Notes: generated from the letters alone by a model not told the origin. DNA of 64,000 bases from Magicicada septendecula (GCA_034769895.1 JAWRYS010001442.1:496001-560000), one strand, 5' to 3'; shown: positions 1 through 11,819, counted from the stretch's first letter. Numbers and translations: made by a program.

Positions 1-108
1 CATACAATGTTATTCTCCGTCTGCCCTTGGGCCCATAGGTATGTGAATGTAACTGGCATCACAGAAATAATTAAGAATGCTACACCCATGGTAGCATTTG
101 TGTAAATT

Positions 109-111
<3 letters not shown>

Positions 112-148
<37 letters not shown>

Positions 149-152
149 CGCG
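112..152. repeat. (GT)n/(GC)n microsatellite
   Basis: A run of alternating GT of about 29 bases passes directly into alternating CG. Alternating purine-pyrimidine of this kind can adopt Z-DNA, but nothing here shows a function. Confidence 0.95.
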
Positions 153-1077
153 TATCAATAGTATATATTGTAAATCATTACGTATATTTGATTCTTGTAG
201 TAACAATATATTATTATTATTTTCCACTGATATTACTACTTATTCTACACGTGTTACTTTATTCTGATTTACCCGCATACAAGAACGGATTTTGGAAATT
301 AATTTTATCGAAGGGACGAAATATTATGACAGCTCAATGACCAACACTAGTAGAGCTGCATTCTTCAAAGTTTTCAACAATTCATACTTCTCAGTTGTGT
401 TACGGTTATATGTTTTAAAATCATTAATTTTTTTATATTTATATTATGAAAGAGCACGTACGATGTGACCGGTATGGGCCAATTTGAAAATAACAACGGC
501 TAGACATGATGTTAAAAACAGAAAATTGCCGTAATATTATTAATTCAACAAAATTTTAACTAGTAAAAATAGTAAAAGTAGAGTACCTTACAGTAACTAA
601 AACTACCTATGGTTCAATAGCTAAAAAATATACTGCTAAATCGCAAAGGGAAAGAGGATATTAACATTTTTCAGTAATGTTAACAAATACTTTAATGTTA
701 ACAAAGGATATCAACACACTTTGGAACAACAAGACTTTAAATTCTGCTTTCTCTTCTGTCAGGGACTCAGCAAATCACGTCATCCGATCCCAAAGATATA
801 TGTCCACGTTACTAACGCTTTTTTGTTCAAAAGGATTAGGAACTATTGGACAGTTTCATTAAATTTCTGCAAATTCAGTTTCGGATAATATAAATTTTTA
901 ACTCTTTTTAGATGTCATTACTATAAATTCTATATTTTTGTGTGCAGCCTTTAACTGTTTATAAGAATCTCATCTCCGACGATGCCTGTATTTTACTCTG
1001 ATATTTTTTCGCGAAATACAACTTTTAAAATCATACAGTAATACTGGTAAAATACAATTATATTATAAAATTTTTAT
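153..1077. other. AT-rich stretch, no gene seen
   Basis: Frames on both strands are short and low in complexity. I see no protein family, tRNA cloverleaf or repeat boundary here. Confidence 0.6.
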
Positions 1078-1391
1078 TGAGTCTCTTTCTGTGTTTTATT
1101 TTATGGCACTCGACGAATTGTGGTACATATATTAACTGAAACTTAGCCAACTTATGAGTTTACATCATACGTAATGTCACAGCCAAGATAGCGGAAATGT
1201 GACACATTCTCTATACTCTTATTATCCAAAACAACCTTATTTCGCAAGGGGTTTGTCCATAAATGCCATAGATTTTACCCTCTGTACAGAAATTGTTATG
1301 TTGTAATTCGAACAGACTTGCTGTAAATGGATCATCGATTTATGGAGCTGGCATTAAATTTCTTGGAGAATCTTCCGCATAAAACATTATA
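1078..1391 (-). pseudogene. Non-LTR retrotransposon (LINE) reverse transcriptase, C-terminal fragment
   Basis: Reading the minus strand from about 1391 downward and switching frames at least twice gives the downstream part of a LINE reverse transcriptase. First comes a FYAED block at the position of the catalytic A/FADD motif, with the first Asp replaced by Glu. Next is a segment containing NYNITISV and KSMAF, matching the usual L..IC..Y.L.IS..KTK.MAF stretch. Then comes a segment with VSHFRYLGCDITYD, the very common VSHFNYLGCDISYD-type thumb motif. Fragments near 1128-1078 (TTIRR, NKTQKET) continue the family pattern. Several frameshifts and stops make it a dead relic. The family is recognised by motif only, and the clade (RTE, Jockey or similar) is not resolved. 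No ends, poly-A tail or target duplication are visible. Confidence 0.7.
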
Positions 1392-2948
1392 ATCATGCGT
1401 GTTTCATTATTTGTTTTATTCCAGGATCCACTCGTAATTTTGCCCCTCCAACTATGTCATCAATATAAAAAAGTAGAAGTTTTGAAATACAAGTATAAAA
1501 TTACACTGCAAAAGAGTACAGTAAGGCTCTTACTGATGAATGGAGCAGAAATAATTCCAGAAAAGTTACCGCCTTGAAGACAAACAGAAGTCGCTGAAGT
1601 ATGTATATTGAGAAGAATATGCAAACAATAAAATGACGATACAGAATAAAAAACGGAATATTGGTAAAATCAAATGACAGGGAATTAACTGTCTATGGCA
1701 CATATACAGCGATCAATTAAAGAAAAATTAGACGGCCATGAATAAGATGGAGGGGTTTTAACAAGTGATAAGTTACTTATAAAAGGAAGAACTGTGCTCT
1801 GCTCTGCTGTAATAAAGAACAGAAGAAGAAGTAGCAGGAGGTAGCCCTAAATATAGGAGGAATCAATAGCCAACACAAAACAATTTGATAAATACCGTAC
1901 CTTACATACTAAAATATAGTAAAAAAAAAGAATTGCGAAGAAAGTCACCAACTGCAGAATGACGCGAAAGATTGACAAATATGGAAATCACAGCATGAGA
2001 AACACCGTAAGGTGTGCTCCAAATTGCATATCAAGAAAATATTTTTATTTGCTGCAAGATTGCAAGGTAATGTCTAATATAAGAATAATTTATTTGATAA
2101 AGTTTTGATAAATATCCGATTTTTTTCTTAGAAGTCACACACCTGTAATTTTGCTGCATGCAGGAGTCCTTTTGTAGTACCTGCACAGTTTCACCAACAG
2201 TAGTGCAAAGACGATCCATGTAGTTTATACAATTAAGTAAAGAATGGTCTCCGTTGTGATAACACGTTATTTTATGCGTCTCCATCAATATTAAATGCGT
2301 TTATGTTTGAATTCCTCCACGCACAATTGCAAAACTTACAATTTTCGTTTAAGGCATTTAGTTGTTTGTTTCGCGTGGCCTATATTACACTCACGGTTTG
2401 ATATTATTCAACTGGATCTGGCTGCCGGTAACATCTGCCATTTGGGATCTGGATTAATCAATCAACGAAGCCTGAGGAAAAATTAATCGGGTTAACATAA
2501 TGGGTAATAATATCCACAATAACTTTTTTCTCTGCCATACCCTTACACAATCTACCAGGAGATTCTCAGATATATTACACCCATATTCTAAGATACCCCG
2601 GTAGTATAAAAAGAGTTAATGTCGTAAAACATTTTATATTTATTAACAGATATATTTTATCTATTTATTACGTCTGTGAATACTTTTCATTACCTAAAGT
2701 TACTGTTAAGTAAACGCTAAAGAGGCTCCTTGCTTTGAGACTTATTTGCTTCTACCGTATGCTTTGTATTTTGCTGCTATCAACAATTAATAACACTATC
2801 TGCTTGGTACACTTGTTACTTTAGAAACTACTGCACTTATTATTACTGTTATTAATATTACAAAAAATATTATTAATGAATTACACTTATCGTGAATACG
2901 TGAACATCATTTTACAGGATATGCTTAAGAGATGTGTATCTTATTTTT
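1392..2948. other. AT-rich stretch, no supported gene
   Basis: Nothing in this stretch is assignable. On the minus strand a cysteine-containing open frame (about 2288 to 2140) begins at an ATG and runs into CAG|GTGTGT, which looks like a splice donor. No acceptor, partner exon or recognisable family supports a gene. Confidence 0.5.
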
Positions 2949-2964
2949 AACCGACTTCGAAAAA
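2949..2964 (+). repeat. Helentron terminal inverted motif, left
   Basis: AACCGACTTCGAAAAA matches the inverted right end at 15 of 16 positions. It continues into GGAGGAGGTTCTCAATTCGG, a phrase I recognise from other arthropod Helitron-like ends. Confidence 0.8.
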
Positions 2965-3401
2965 GGAGGAGGTTCTCAATTCGGCCTGTATATTTTTTTT
3001 CCTATGGTAGTTCGCGCATTACTCCGAAACTACTGGACCAATTTGAATGAACTTTTTTTTTAATGAAAGAGAATGATCCCTTGGTGGTCGCATTCCAAAT
3101 TTGTAAGGATTGGTCCTGTATCTGACCAGTAATTTAGTTTTTTCTAGATATTTTTCCGTACTTTTCGGCCGCTGGCGACTCTGATACCTGTACTGAATTG
3201 CATATATACAAACTCGGACATGGCTGAACGTTATATAATGTTCATGGACATGGCTAATATATAATATATAATATATAATTTTATAAAAAAAAAAATAATA
3301 ACCCAGAACTCACCACGTGGAGGTGGCTGCACTTCGAGTTCCACCTGGCATCTACCCAAACGCCCTGCCAAATGTAGGAATACGATATGACAAGCATGAA
3401 A

Positions 3402-6121
3402 TTAAATGTCATCTCTACGTGGCAGACTTCTCAATCTTTGCATTTCTTTAAGCGCTTTTGCATCGTGGGGATTTTTTAATAATTTATTGCTGTCTAGATC
3501 AGATATCGCTATGCCATCCAAAGTTTTCACTCTACTGAGGGCTACGTAAGCTTGGCTTTGCCAAATAATTTTTTTCCAAGGTCAATAACAGCCTTATTCA
3601 GTGTGACGCCTTGCAATTTATGGACTGTCACCGCCCAACTTAAGATTGTGGGAAGCATTCTGGGCTCAACGTCTCCATATCCTTTTGTTGCTTGGTATGT
3701 TGTAGTGACGGGAGCGACTGCAACTAAGCCATTAGCATCTTTTGTCCGAGCTCCTATTGTGTCATCATCAACTTTATCGACACCGCTTCTGGTAATTCTC
3801 CAGCTTCTAATTGGTGTTTTCGCAGTGCTGGCCATTTAAACTGCTCGACTACTCCCATTGCACCATTAACCAGTCCATCTGAAATTGAAATATTGCATCT
3901 AAGCATCACACGTGACCCTTTGGCTAGCTTTATCGTATGAAGGAGTCCTCCGCAGTTATTCACGTCCTCTGGAATTACGTTGTTCGGCGGTTTTCTTCCG
4001 TACGTCTCAGGCTCACGAGATTCATCGACTGCATTCATGACATAAATAAGAGAAGATTCGGCAATGATGTTGGTCATTTTCAAGTTGTATCCATCGACCA
4101 ATTTGATCGTTGGATAAATTTTAACCGCCACACCACCTGAGAAATCTCCTGTTAATGCGACTCTTCTCCTCTCGCACAACAATTCTAATTGGGCTGTGGT
4201 TAGTTCGCCGAATCGCAGGTTGTTCAACAAATCTATGAACTCACCATCGTTCTGCTGTCTCATATCAATGGTTAATTCGCAGAAAGAGAACTGACGCCAT
4301 AGATGTATTTCTGCTGCACACCATGATGGTTGTTCAAAACACCAGTGACCTTTTACTGGAGGAAGCTGCATAATATTACCAAACAGCAATATATTCACCC
4401 CACCAAATAACTTGTCATTGTTTTTAAATTCTTGCAGTCTCAGGTGTATCATAGGTAGATTCTCATAAGAATCAATGGATACCTCATCTATTATCAGCCA
4501 TTTGATGTAATGCCATTTCCTTCTCTCTTGTTCGAGTCGTTGGCCTGTCATCTTTCGGTACGTCATGGTCTTACCCTTTTCAATTGGTAAAGAAAAAAAC
4601 TGAGTGTAAGGTTTTGCCAAATATCTGGCGAGCAGCGACACCAGTCAAAGCAGCTACTTCGATAAACTGTGGTTTTACTAACACGTCTACTGTAGGTCCA
4701 TAACAACGTTTGACGTGTTCAACCAACAGTTTCAAAGTAAACGATTTGCCACTGCCCGCACCACCCGTTATGAATTGCAACATTTGAATATCATCGCCTC
4801 TTATATCTTTTTCGATAGCTGCAGTAACTTCACTGAAAAGCTCTTTTTGTTGCAGATTTAGATTTCTGACACCATCTACATATACACCATCAGGTATTCC
4901 TGCAATTTCATCCACTGCTAAACAGAAATCATCTGGGTCATATATTATTTGTTCATCCGCATGGATCACAGGTTCATCATTGTTCAATCCATTCACAGCT
5001 TCACGTACAACGTTAAAGGCTACGGCTTGGGCCAAAGCTGCTGCATAACCTGTTCTATGTGAGCAAGCTTTTCTGTAGTTAAATTTCCGAGTAACGGCCT
5101 CAGCTCATGTTGTCGTCTAAGGAAACAGGCTTCTGCAAACTCGTTGTCCAGTAGAAACTTGTTTTCATTTCGAAACGGTATGTGACACACGATTAAACTG
5201 TAGTAATAATCCTCTCTATCACTGTTCAACGTATAATATCGAGTGCCCAGCACGGCTGGCTTGTTTCTTATTCGCATGCGTGTACGATTCCTTAAAAATA
5301 TATACCTTGAGCTTTCCTCCTCGATGTTTTCATTCAGTTTAACATCTCCACTATCTTCTGCCCAAACCATACTCGAAATCGGTTTGTATCTGAGAGCAAA
5401 TTCAGCCTAGCTTAAATCGTCGAGTTCATCTGATCTCTCAATGTAGGAATCGAAAATGTTATTGAACGATGAAGCTTTATCACCTTCTAATCGTAGAATT
5501 CGAAATCTTTGACCAGGCTTGCAGCTATTTATAAAAACAGCCTTGCCTGAAGACATTTTGAGTGGAAGGTGACACAATCTATAAGCGCATTCGGGGCCAC
5601 TGACTAACCGCAAAGAAAGAATTGCCATTGATACAGAAAATAATTGATTCCATACATTTCCGCCTCGTCTTTTAGCCTTTTGTATGGCTTCTTTAACGAC
5701 GTCGCCAGTGTCATTCGGCTCGCACTTGCTGGCATACTTCGCCACGTAATATGCAACGGCGGTGATAGAACCGCATGGTTGTACATCCATATTTCCTTCC
5801 CAGAGAGTTAGAAGATCGTTGTAAGCGACTACTTCTCTCATCAGCCGTCTCGTTCTGCTGGATGTAATTATTACGTTCACGTACGTTAGATAGTCGTTGT
5901 GAACGTTCGTCAGCAGTCTCATTTGAAAGCCGGTTATGAATCAATGAGAGGCGATGTGCTCGTTCATCGGCAGTCTCATTTGAAACGCGTTTCTGAATCA
6001 AGGAAAGACGGTGTGACCGTTCTTCTGTTGAGTCATTTGATAGTCGATGGTGTCTGTGCCTCACGCAGTCTCCTGAATAAAAAATTTTTGTTGAACAAAA
6101 AGAACCTATATATATATACAC
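3402..6121 (-). pseudogene. Helentron Rep/Pif1-type helicase, frameshifted and internally deleted
   Basis: In wild-type relatives this protein nicks (HUH Rep) and unwinds (SF1 Pif1) DNA for rolling-circle-like transposition. Read downward, the N-terminal part (about 6060-5860) is an arginine-rich region with three or four repeats of an NETADER..RLS motif. It joins directly to the end of the Rep domain, where AYYVAKYASK (about 5735) has the Y-x3-Y and Lys spacing of Rep motif 3. The upstream part with the HUH histidines is missing. One in-frame TAG lies at 5407-5409. Helicase motifs follow: GGAGSGKS (Walker A, about 4765), IIDEVS (Walker B, about 4490), a motif III-like FGNIMQLPPV, VHKLQG and YVALSRV. 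Frame changes occur near 5030, 4595, 3770 and 3555. The frame ends at a stop at 3402-3404. Motif identities are seen directly; loss of function is inferred. Confidence 0.85.
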
Positions 6122-6250
6122 TCAGCACTGTGTGTTCTTAGTTGCTTATAGTTTACACTTGGACCCAATCCAATATAAGCTTTAATTTTAATTCGTGAGC
6201 AAAATTCTATAAGGCAGTTTGAAATACGGCGCCGACTTCAAAAAAGTTTT

Positions 6251-6372
6251 TATCGATTATTCCATACGTTTTATCGATTATTTCATACTTTTTAGTGTGT
6301 TTCAGTATCGATTATTTCATACTTTTTAGTGCGTTTTTTTAATCAATTATTTCATACTTTTTAGTGCGTTTT
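6251..6372. repeat. Subterminal minisatellite of the Helentron
   Basis: There are about four imperfect tandem units of 31-34 bp, each built on ATCGATTATTTCATACTTTT followed by AGTGCGTTTTT. The first unit is short. The array lies between the internal and terminal copies of the CCGACTTC motif at the element's 5' side, as is usual in Helentrons. Confidence 0.8.
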
Positions 6373-6384
6373 TCGAAGTTGGTT
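6369..6384 (-). repeat. Helentron terminal inverted motif, right
   Basis: This is the reverse complement of the left end with one mismatch (A for G at the fifth position), directly abutting the last unit of the subterminal array. Confidence 0.8.
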
Positions 6385-8944
6385 CTTTTTTCCCAAAAAA
6401 TTTTTTTTATCATATTTAAAATTTCAAATCTAATTTGAATACTAATTTATTAAATTTATTACCCATAACAAGATTACAATAAAATAGCATATGAAAAATT
6501 GAACTACATTTATATTGCGTTGACTTATAAAGTCAAAATTTTACCACAGATTTACACTGTACTTCACGCGATTTCTTCTCCTTTTCTTGTCATTCATTAG
6601 TCTAACCATTTTTCTCCTCTACTTACCTATTTTTTAACTTACGCTTTATTTCAAAAAGTTTTCTTAGTTAAATACTATTTAAAAATTTATAATTTAAAAG
6701 TGTTACTAATAGTAATTGTTTTTATTTTATTACTCTATCGATTTCACTTTATTTCGTTTTCTCTTGTTTAATCTCGTGTTTTTACTCTTTCCACGCTATT
6801 AACTTGACGTACAGTAGCATTTACCCTTTACCAATCAGCCCACTTTAATAAACCAAAAACCTATTTATTCTTTAGCAGTGAATTGAAGTTTGTAATTTTC
6901 TGGGAATTAGCTACAAAACACAGTGTTATGACTTGACAGTGAAAATGGACTATTTATTTTCTCACAGAACTGGCAGAAATGTAGTCACTAACGACTCAGC
7001 AGCAAAGAAAGTAAAGTTTTAATTCAATTATCTTGCTAAGTTTTCTTGTTATCCCGGTACACTCTATTGCTTGTAATAAGATTATTTCAACATGATTTAT
7101 GACGCCGTGCTAACAGAAGTGGTAATGATTTTGTTTTGTGTAAATTGAACAGCAAAAAATCTGTTCTAATACAAATGAAAATTCAAAGTTAAATGTCCAC
7201 TATAATATGTAAGAAGGTAAAATCTAATAGAGCATTAAACACGGTGTGGCAGAATACCTTAAAATAGGAGTCCTATCATTTACTTATCTAACTCTAGCCA
7301 TTATTCAAAATATTACTTTTTATGAACGTTATTAAGTGTTTATGTGACATACATTTGTGGTTCTAGAAGCTTCAAAATATTAAACGATCTCCTGCCAAGT
7401 ATTTTTCGTCATGTCTGAGAATATCATTGTAAATTATAGAAGCGACGCGGTTTTGCAAGCATATCATTTCATTAATCTTTTCATCGAAAACACTGTTTTA
7501 GAAAAATTTACTTCGTTAAAGTTTTTGTCTTCCTTCGAGGCTAAGGTATACATTCACTTCTTTCTGTCCATCTATCCTGGCTCACATTTTTGGAAATTTG
7601 CTTACAAAGAACGTGTAATATACTGTTACACGATCTTTTATAACAGTTGGATACAATTTTCTCCTTCCGTGTTCCAAACATGAGAGGAAAATTAGGGCGA
7701 GATAACATACGTACATATACACACACTTCAGTCTTTTAGCACACTTATTAGTGTGGATTCGACATGAAGGAAGAAAACATAAGGTTTTCAACAAAACACA
7801 TATTTTCTTCCTTCATGTGACGCATTCATCACTTTAATAAGGAGAGAAAACTGTAATATATCTTCTTATTTCAATGCCTAAACCAATTTGTTGCATTCGA
7901 TAGCTGTAATGAATTAAGAGAAATATATTGATCAAAATTTTAAAAGCACTCTTTTTTTATAACACTTTCGCAGAAAAGGAACGGATACTAGTAGCGTTAA
8001 GATAGCATTCCCCATAAGTGGCGGTAAGATAGCAGATCCAGAGTTGGAAGGCACGAGAAGTAATAGGAGGACATAATTTAAATTTTGAACGTTGTTTGTG
8101 CTTTAAATATATAAGTTCAGAAAGGAACAGTTTTATATATAGTTATCCGTAAGGTGTATTCACCTGGTCCTTCTGCTTCGAACGTAGCAAAAAATATTAT
8201 TTCTTCTTCTTACGATATATCTAGACCATTGCTACGTGTTTCCTGGGATGACAGCTGCATTTCTTTTTCTGATAGGTTTTATTTCGTGCAACCCTGTGCT
8301 GCTAAGTAAAACACTATAGTTCTTATTGGTAGGTACGCTAGGAGATATTGGTTGGAGATTGAACGAAAGTTTACGTAATTTTCTTTATTCCGGATGAAAC
8401 AATTCATTTGGCCGTTATAGTAATTTATATTATAAACGGATAAGTTTTAGAAGAATCTGCAAGATATTGACTGGTAATATGATATTTTAATGTAGGATAG
8501 AATGCCTTTGTAATTCTTCGTAAATTAACGTTCTAAGCAATAAGCTATTCTAATGACACGATTATCCTTTGTATAAATGAGAAAAAGGGAAAGCGCTTGC
8601 TAAAATTATTTTTCTAAACAATGTTGAAGGTATAGCAATTCCTTCTAGTTGTAAAATAAAAACAAAAAATCAGACTGCAAGCTGCTATGGCTTTAATTTT
8701 TATATCAAATAATAATGAAGTGTAGAAAGAGAATATATAAATAATTTTAGTCGAGGATTAAGAGTTAAAACTTATTTAAAGAATATGAACTTATGTTCGG
8801 CAATTTTCAAGTATTAAGAGACAATGGATTATATTATATAGGTGGTGTTGGAAGAAGGCCTTTATAATACTGAAGAGAGAAAGGGTTATTACTGATGAGG
8901 TACTGAAATAAGTGGATGAAACAGGCATCCTGTTCAAAACCGTT
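6385..8944. other. AT-rich stretch without a supported gene
   Basis: No recognisable coding region is present. The one structure seen is a hairpin at 7762-7818: an 18-20 bp arm built on ACATGAAGGAAGAAAA, an imperfect complement, and a loop of about 20 nt. The last few hundred bases may be more of the LINE whose tail is annotated next, but the frames there are too broken to claim. Confidence 0.5.
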
Positions 8945-9064
8945 GCGAGAAAGAGAGAAGTAATATGGTTGGTCGCGTACTAAGCCATTCAAGCTGGTTC
9001 ACCGCTCTGATCGACGGAACTACTGCGAAGCGTAGAAGAAGAGAAAGGTACAGACAGGAGTAGT
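8945..9064 (+). pseudogene. LINE reverse transcriptase extreme C-terminus
   Basis: One open frame ending in TAG at about 9062 reads NMVGRVLSHSSW, then TALIDG, then KRRRRERYRQE. This corresponds to the W.GH.LRH...L..LIEG...GKR.RGRPR block that ends many insect LINE ORF2 proteins. Only this short tail is legible, and the rest upstream is decayed. A related but more broken copy appears on the plus strand at about 44340-44470. Confidence 0.5.
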
Positions 9065-9233
9065 TGGATAAAATAAAAATAGGAAAAATAATGTACGTAA
9101 TAAGAGGCTATCTTTGAAAGGAAATCAATTTATAAGGTAATAAAATTTTGGGTTAAGGAGGAACAGAAGATGAGAGCTACACACAGTGAGGTCGCTCTTA
9201 GATTTCATAAAAGCTTTTGAATGTTATCACCTG

Positions 9234-9236
<3 letters not shown>

Positions 9237-9308
<72 letters not shown>
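9237..9308 (+). repeat. (CT)36 microsatellite
   Basis: There are 72 bases of uninterrupted CT, giving a pure homopurine/homopyrimidine mirror tract capable of triplex (H-DNA) formation. It is the longest uninterrupted dinucleotide run in the window. Confidence 0.98.
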
Positions 9309-9310
<2 letters not shown>

Positions 9311-10024
9311 TGTAACACTTATTATTCCAGTATTCTTCACTTAATATCCTAGCTACTTCCCTAATTCATTGATGCTTATTCGTAATAGTTAATTTTAGCA
9401 TAGTTTTTCTATTAACACGTTTATTCTATTCATGATTGTTTGTATGAGTGTGTATGTGTGATGAATAATTTGCAAATATTAAATACTTTTTTAAGTAAAA
9501 TTTATTATTGTGTTTTCACCTGACGTACGTTTCATTGACTATATCAGTATCATCAGTTTTATAAGTTAATTAACAAATAATCGAATTGATTCGATTTCAC
9601 TATAAAAATAAAAAATAACAGAATTTAGTATAAAAGAAATGATCGATTTACTTTGAATTATCTTATCGATTGTTTTAATGTATTTATATTCATAACCTAA
9701 CCTTAGTCACTGTGTGTCGGAGGATTCTAGTAGGAGCTTGAGCCACAGCCTATTGGAGTTTATTGCTTTGCGTGAATACAAATTGTCAGTGACGCTCTAT
9801 GTTGCGCGCGGCACAGACACTATTAATACACTTAGAAATATTTTTACAACTTTCTACTGTCTTTTGCTGTGTACAGCGTGTCATGCATTATGCATAAAAT
9901 TTAAAATGATTTAGAATCCAATATTTTTCTAATATTACATTGGATTTTTAAAAATTTGAGCCATTTTTAAGATTCAACACAAAAAATATTAATTCATGAC
10001 TTGTTGGACACTTGGTGAAATATA

Positions 10025-10229
10025 TTAATACAAAGGATTTTAGAAATATATAAGCACATGTTACGTTTCACATATTTATTTAACTCTGACAGCTGTTTCA
10101 GTTTCTCAAGCTATTGTTGTTCACTGATCTGTTAGACAATAGCATGAGTAGCTGAAATACCTGTCAGAGTTAAATAAAAACTATGAAACGTACCAAATGT
10201 TTATATATTTTTAAAAACCTTTGTATTAA
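10025..10229. mobile_element. Palindromic foldback (MITE-like) insertion with TTAA ends
   Basis: The left arm (10025-10120) and right arm (10138-10229) are imperfect reverse complements over about 90 bp, with only about 15-20 bp of spacer. The outermost bases are TTAATACAAAGG and CCTTTGTATTAA, so the palindrome can be read as TACAAAGG...CCTTTGTA flanked by TTAA on both sides, the target duplication typical of piggyBac-class transposons. The other copy of the surrounding repeat (near 45100) lacks this block. It encodes nothing. A TA duplication (mariner-like) is an alternative reading. Confidence 0.65.
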
Positions 10230-11819
10230 AAAATTATCTTTTAAAATTGAATTGGTTTTTCAGTTACAGTTATTACAGCAAAACGACTTTACAATAAAAC
10301 TGCATTATCCATTCCCCCTTGTGTCACGCCAACAAATTAATTTTTGTCTTAATTTTGATATACTAAGGATATGTTTATATTCTGCTAAGTGTTTATAGTA
10401 TTGTAATATTTTGGTTATTTTTTAGACAAATTGGCACAGAGTCTTCTTTTTTCATGCATTTATCTTTCCATCATATCATCAATCTTTCTGAAAACCCAGC
10501 ATATTAAAGGCTGTTATCACTTTAACAGTTTACTAACATATCAAAATTATTTTGCAAAGAACCTGTGCTCCCCCTGTGATTAAGTCAAGCTAATTCTTTT
10601 TTGAACACCAATATATTAAATATCTGTATCTGTGTAATAGTTTGTTGATATATTGAAATCACTGCTGCAAAGAATCCCTATTCTTCTTAACTTTAAATTA
10701 ATTCTTCTCCTAATATTGTTACAGTCCTTCGTCCTCTGATTCCTCCTTTAATTCAATTGCTGCCACTGCAAAAATATTTTAAAATAATTATTAACTGACA
10801 TATATAATTATATAGGTATATGTAGAAATATTGTGTACACTGTATGTTTATTTATTTATTTTTTGTAATTACTCAATGCACGTACTTTATGAATATCAAT
10901 TTTAGTTCAGTAGTCCGCAAGTTCTATTTGGTTGCCTAAAGGTAAGATTAAAAAAGACCCATCACGTCTTCTCAGCCATTAGGTCCATGGGGTTTTGAGT
11001 GTTTTAGGCGTGATATAGTGTATACCACATTGCGTAGAAGGAGAGAATAAATCCACACTTGACCGACGAGTTGCACATATGGGGGTTGATATGTGTGTTC
11101 CCGTGAAGGTATTGCGTACCTACTTACTAAGACCTCTCTGCTTAGTCAGACTGTGGTACTACCCTGAAGGTAGGTACGTAAACTGTATTGACTCAACATT
11201 GAGCAGTCCCGAACACTGCATATATTCAATGGAGAGCGAGCTTCCTACAACCGAGTTACGCTACAGCCAAAAAATTATGTAAAGGAACGTAGGTGGTATC
11301 TTTTTGAAAATGTACTTGCCGACTCCTTAAGTGCAGAAAAGTAAAAAATATTGTAAATATTACATTACTCGCATACTACTACCTTATTCTTTAGAATAGA
11401 AATTGTTTTGGCCTATAGTCATTAAATTTCACGCCTCACTAACGTTTTACGCACTGCAGATGGTATAAAGAACACTTTTTCTATTGAAAGAGTTTGTCGA
11501 TTTTGTGAACGTTTTGTTATTCCTATATCACTAGAATAACATTTATTGGATTTTGTTGTCCATGACGTGTCCGTTGATTAAATAATTATAAGTTAATTAA
11601 CCTGAAAAACCTATTTTTTTCTAACCTAAAAAACGTGTTTTTAGGTTAGAAGTACAATAACTTTGTTACATAATTAATAAATGCATAACAGTTAAAAACA
11701 AAACTTGTAAATAATTTAATTCTGAGAAAAATGGTGTAACTAAAGTCAATAAAAATCAACAAAATATTCCAATTTTGGTTAAAAACACTACAATACGTTT
11801 TTAGGCAAAGATTTTTCTG
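10230..11819. other. Unassigned stretch
   Basis: Up to 10700 this is the old dispersed repeat. From about 10930 to 11285 base composition is more balanced and free of simple repeats, with a 67-codon open frame at 11079, but I recognise no protein family, splice structure or repeat there. Confidence 0.45.

Larger units (their letters stand above)
2949..6384 (-). mobile_element. Helentron-type Helitron, degraded
   Basis: The element is delimited by near-identical inverted ends: AACCGACTTCGAAAAA at 2949-2964 and its reverse complement, with one mismatch, at 6369-6384. A second related copy of the end motif (GCCGACTTCAAAAAA) lies inside the right end at about 6231-6245, and between it and the edge is a short tandem array. 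Terminal inverted motifs, a subterminal array and a Rep/Pif1 helicase gene together are the hallmarks of Helentrons (Helitron2), whereas canonical Helitrons lack inverted ends. The gene runs on the minus strand, so the right edge is the element's 5' end. Several frameshifts and an internal deletion make it non-autonomous. Confidence 0.75.
9020..10700 (+). repeat. Old dispersed repeat, copy 1
   Basis: Blocks here align in the same order and orientation with 44390-45360. GACAGGAGTAG is followed by a GCTATCTTTGAAAG block. Then comes a GTGTGTCGGAGG block with TCAGTGACGCTCTATGTTGCGCG. A TTTCAGTTACAGTTATTACA block follows. The copies are heavily diverged and differ by insertions, including the palindrome at 10025-10229. 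Within copy 1 the segment 10495-10570 is itself loosely repeated at 10610-10685. The nature of the family is unknown; it may be LINE 3' sequence, because a LINE C-terminus begins the block. Confidence 0.55.

Noticed and set aside
2140-2288. Possible host exon on the minus strand with ATG and a CAG|GTGTGT donor
   Set aside because: No protein family, no acceptor and no second exon. A short cysteine-containing frame in AT-rich DNA is not enough.
7411-7683. 90-codon open frame on the plus strand
   Set aside because: Low complexity and aromatic-rich as expected of random AT-rich sequence; no motif.
7762-7818. Hairpin as a miRNA precursor
   Set aside because: The 18-bp stem is too short for a typical precursor, and it is built of simple GAAGGAAGAAAA sequence.
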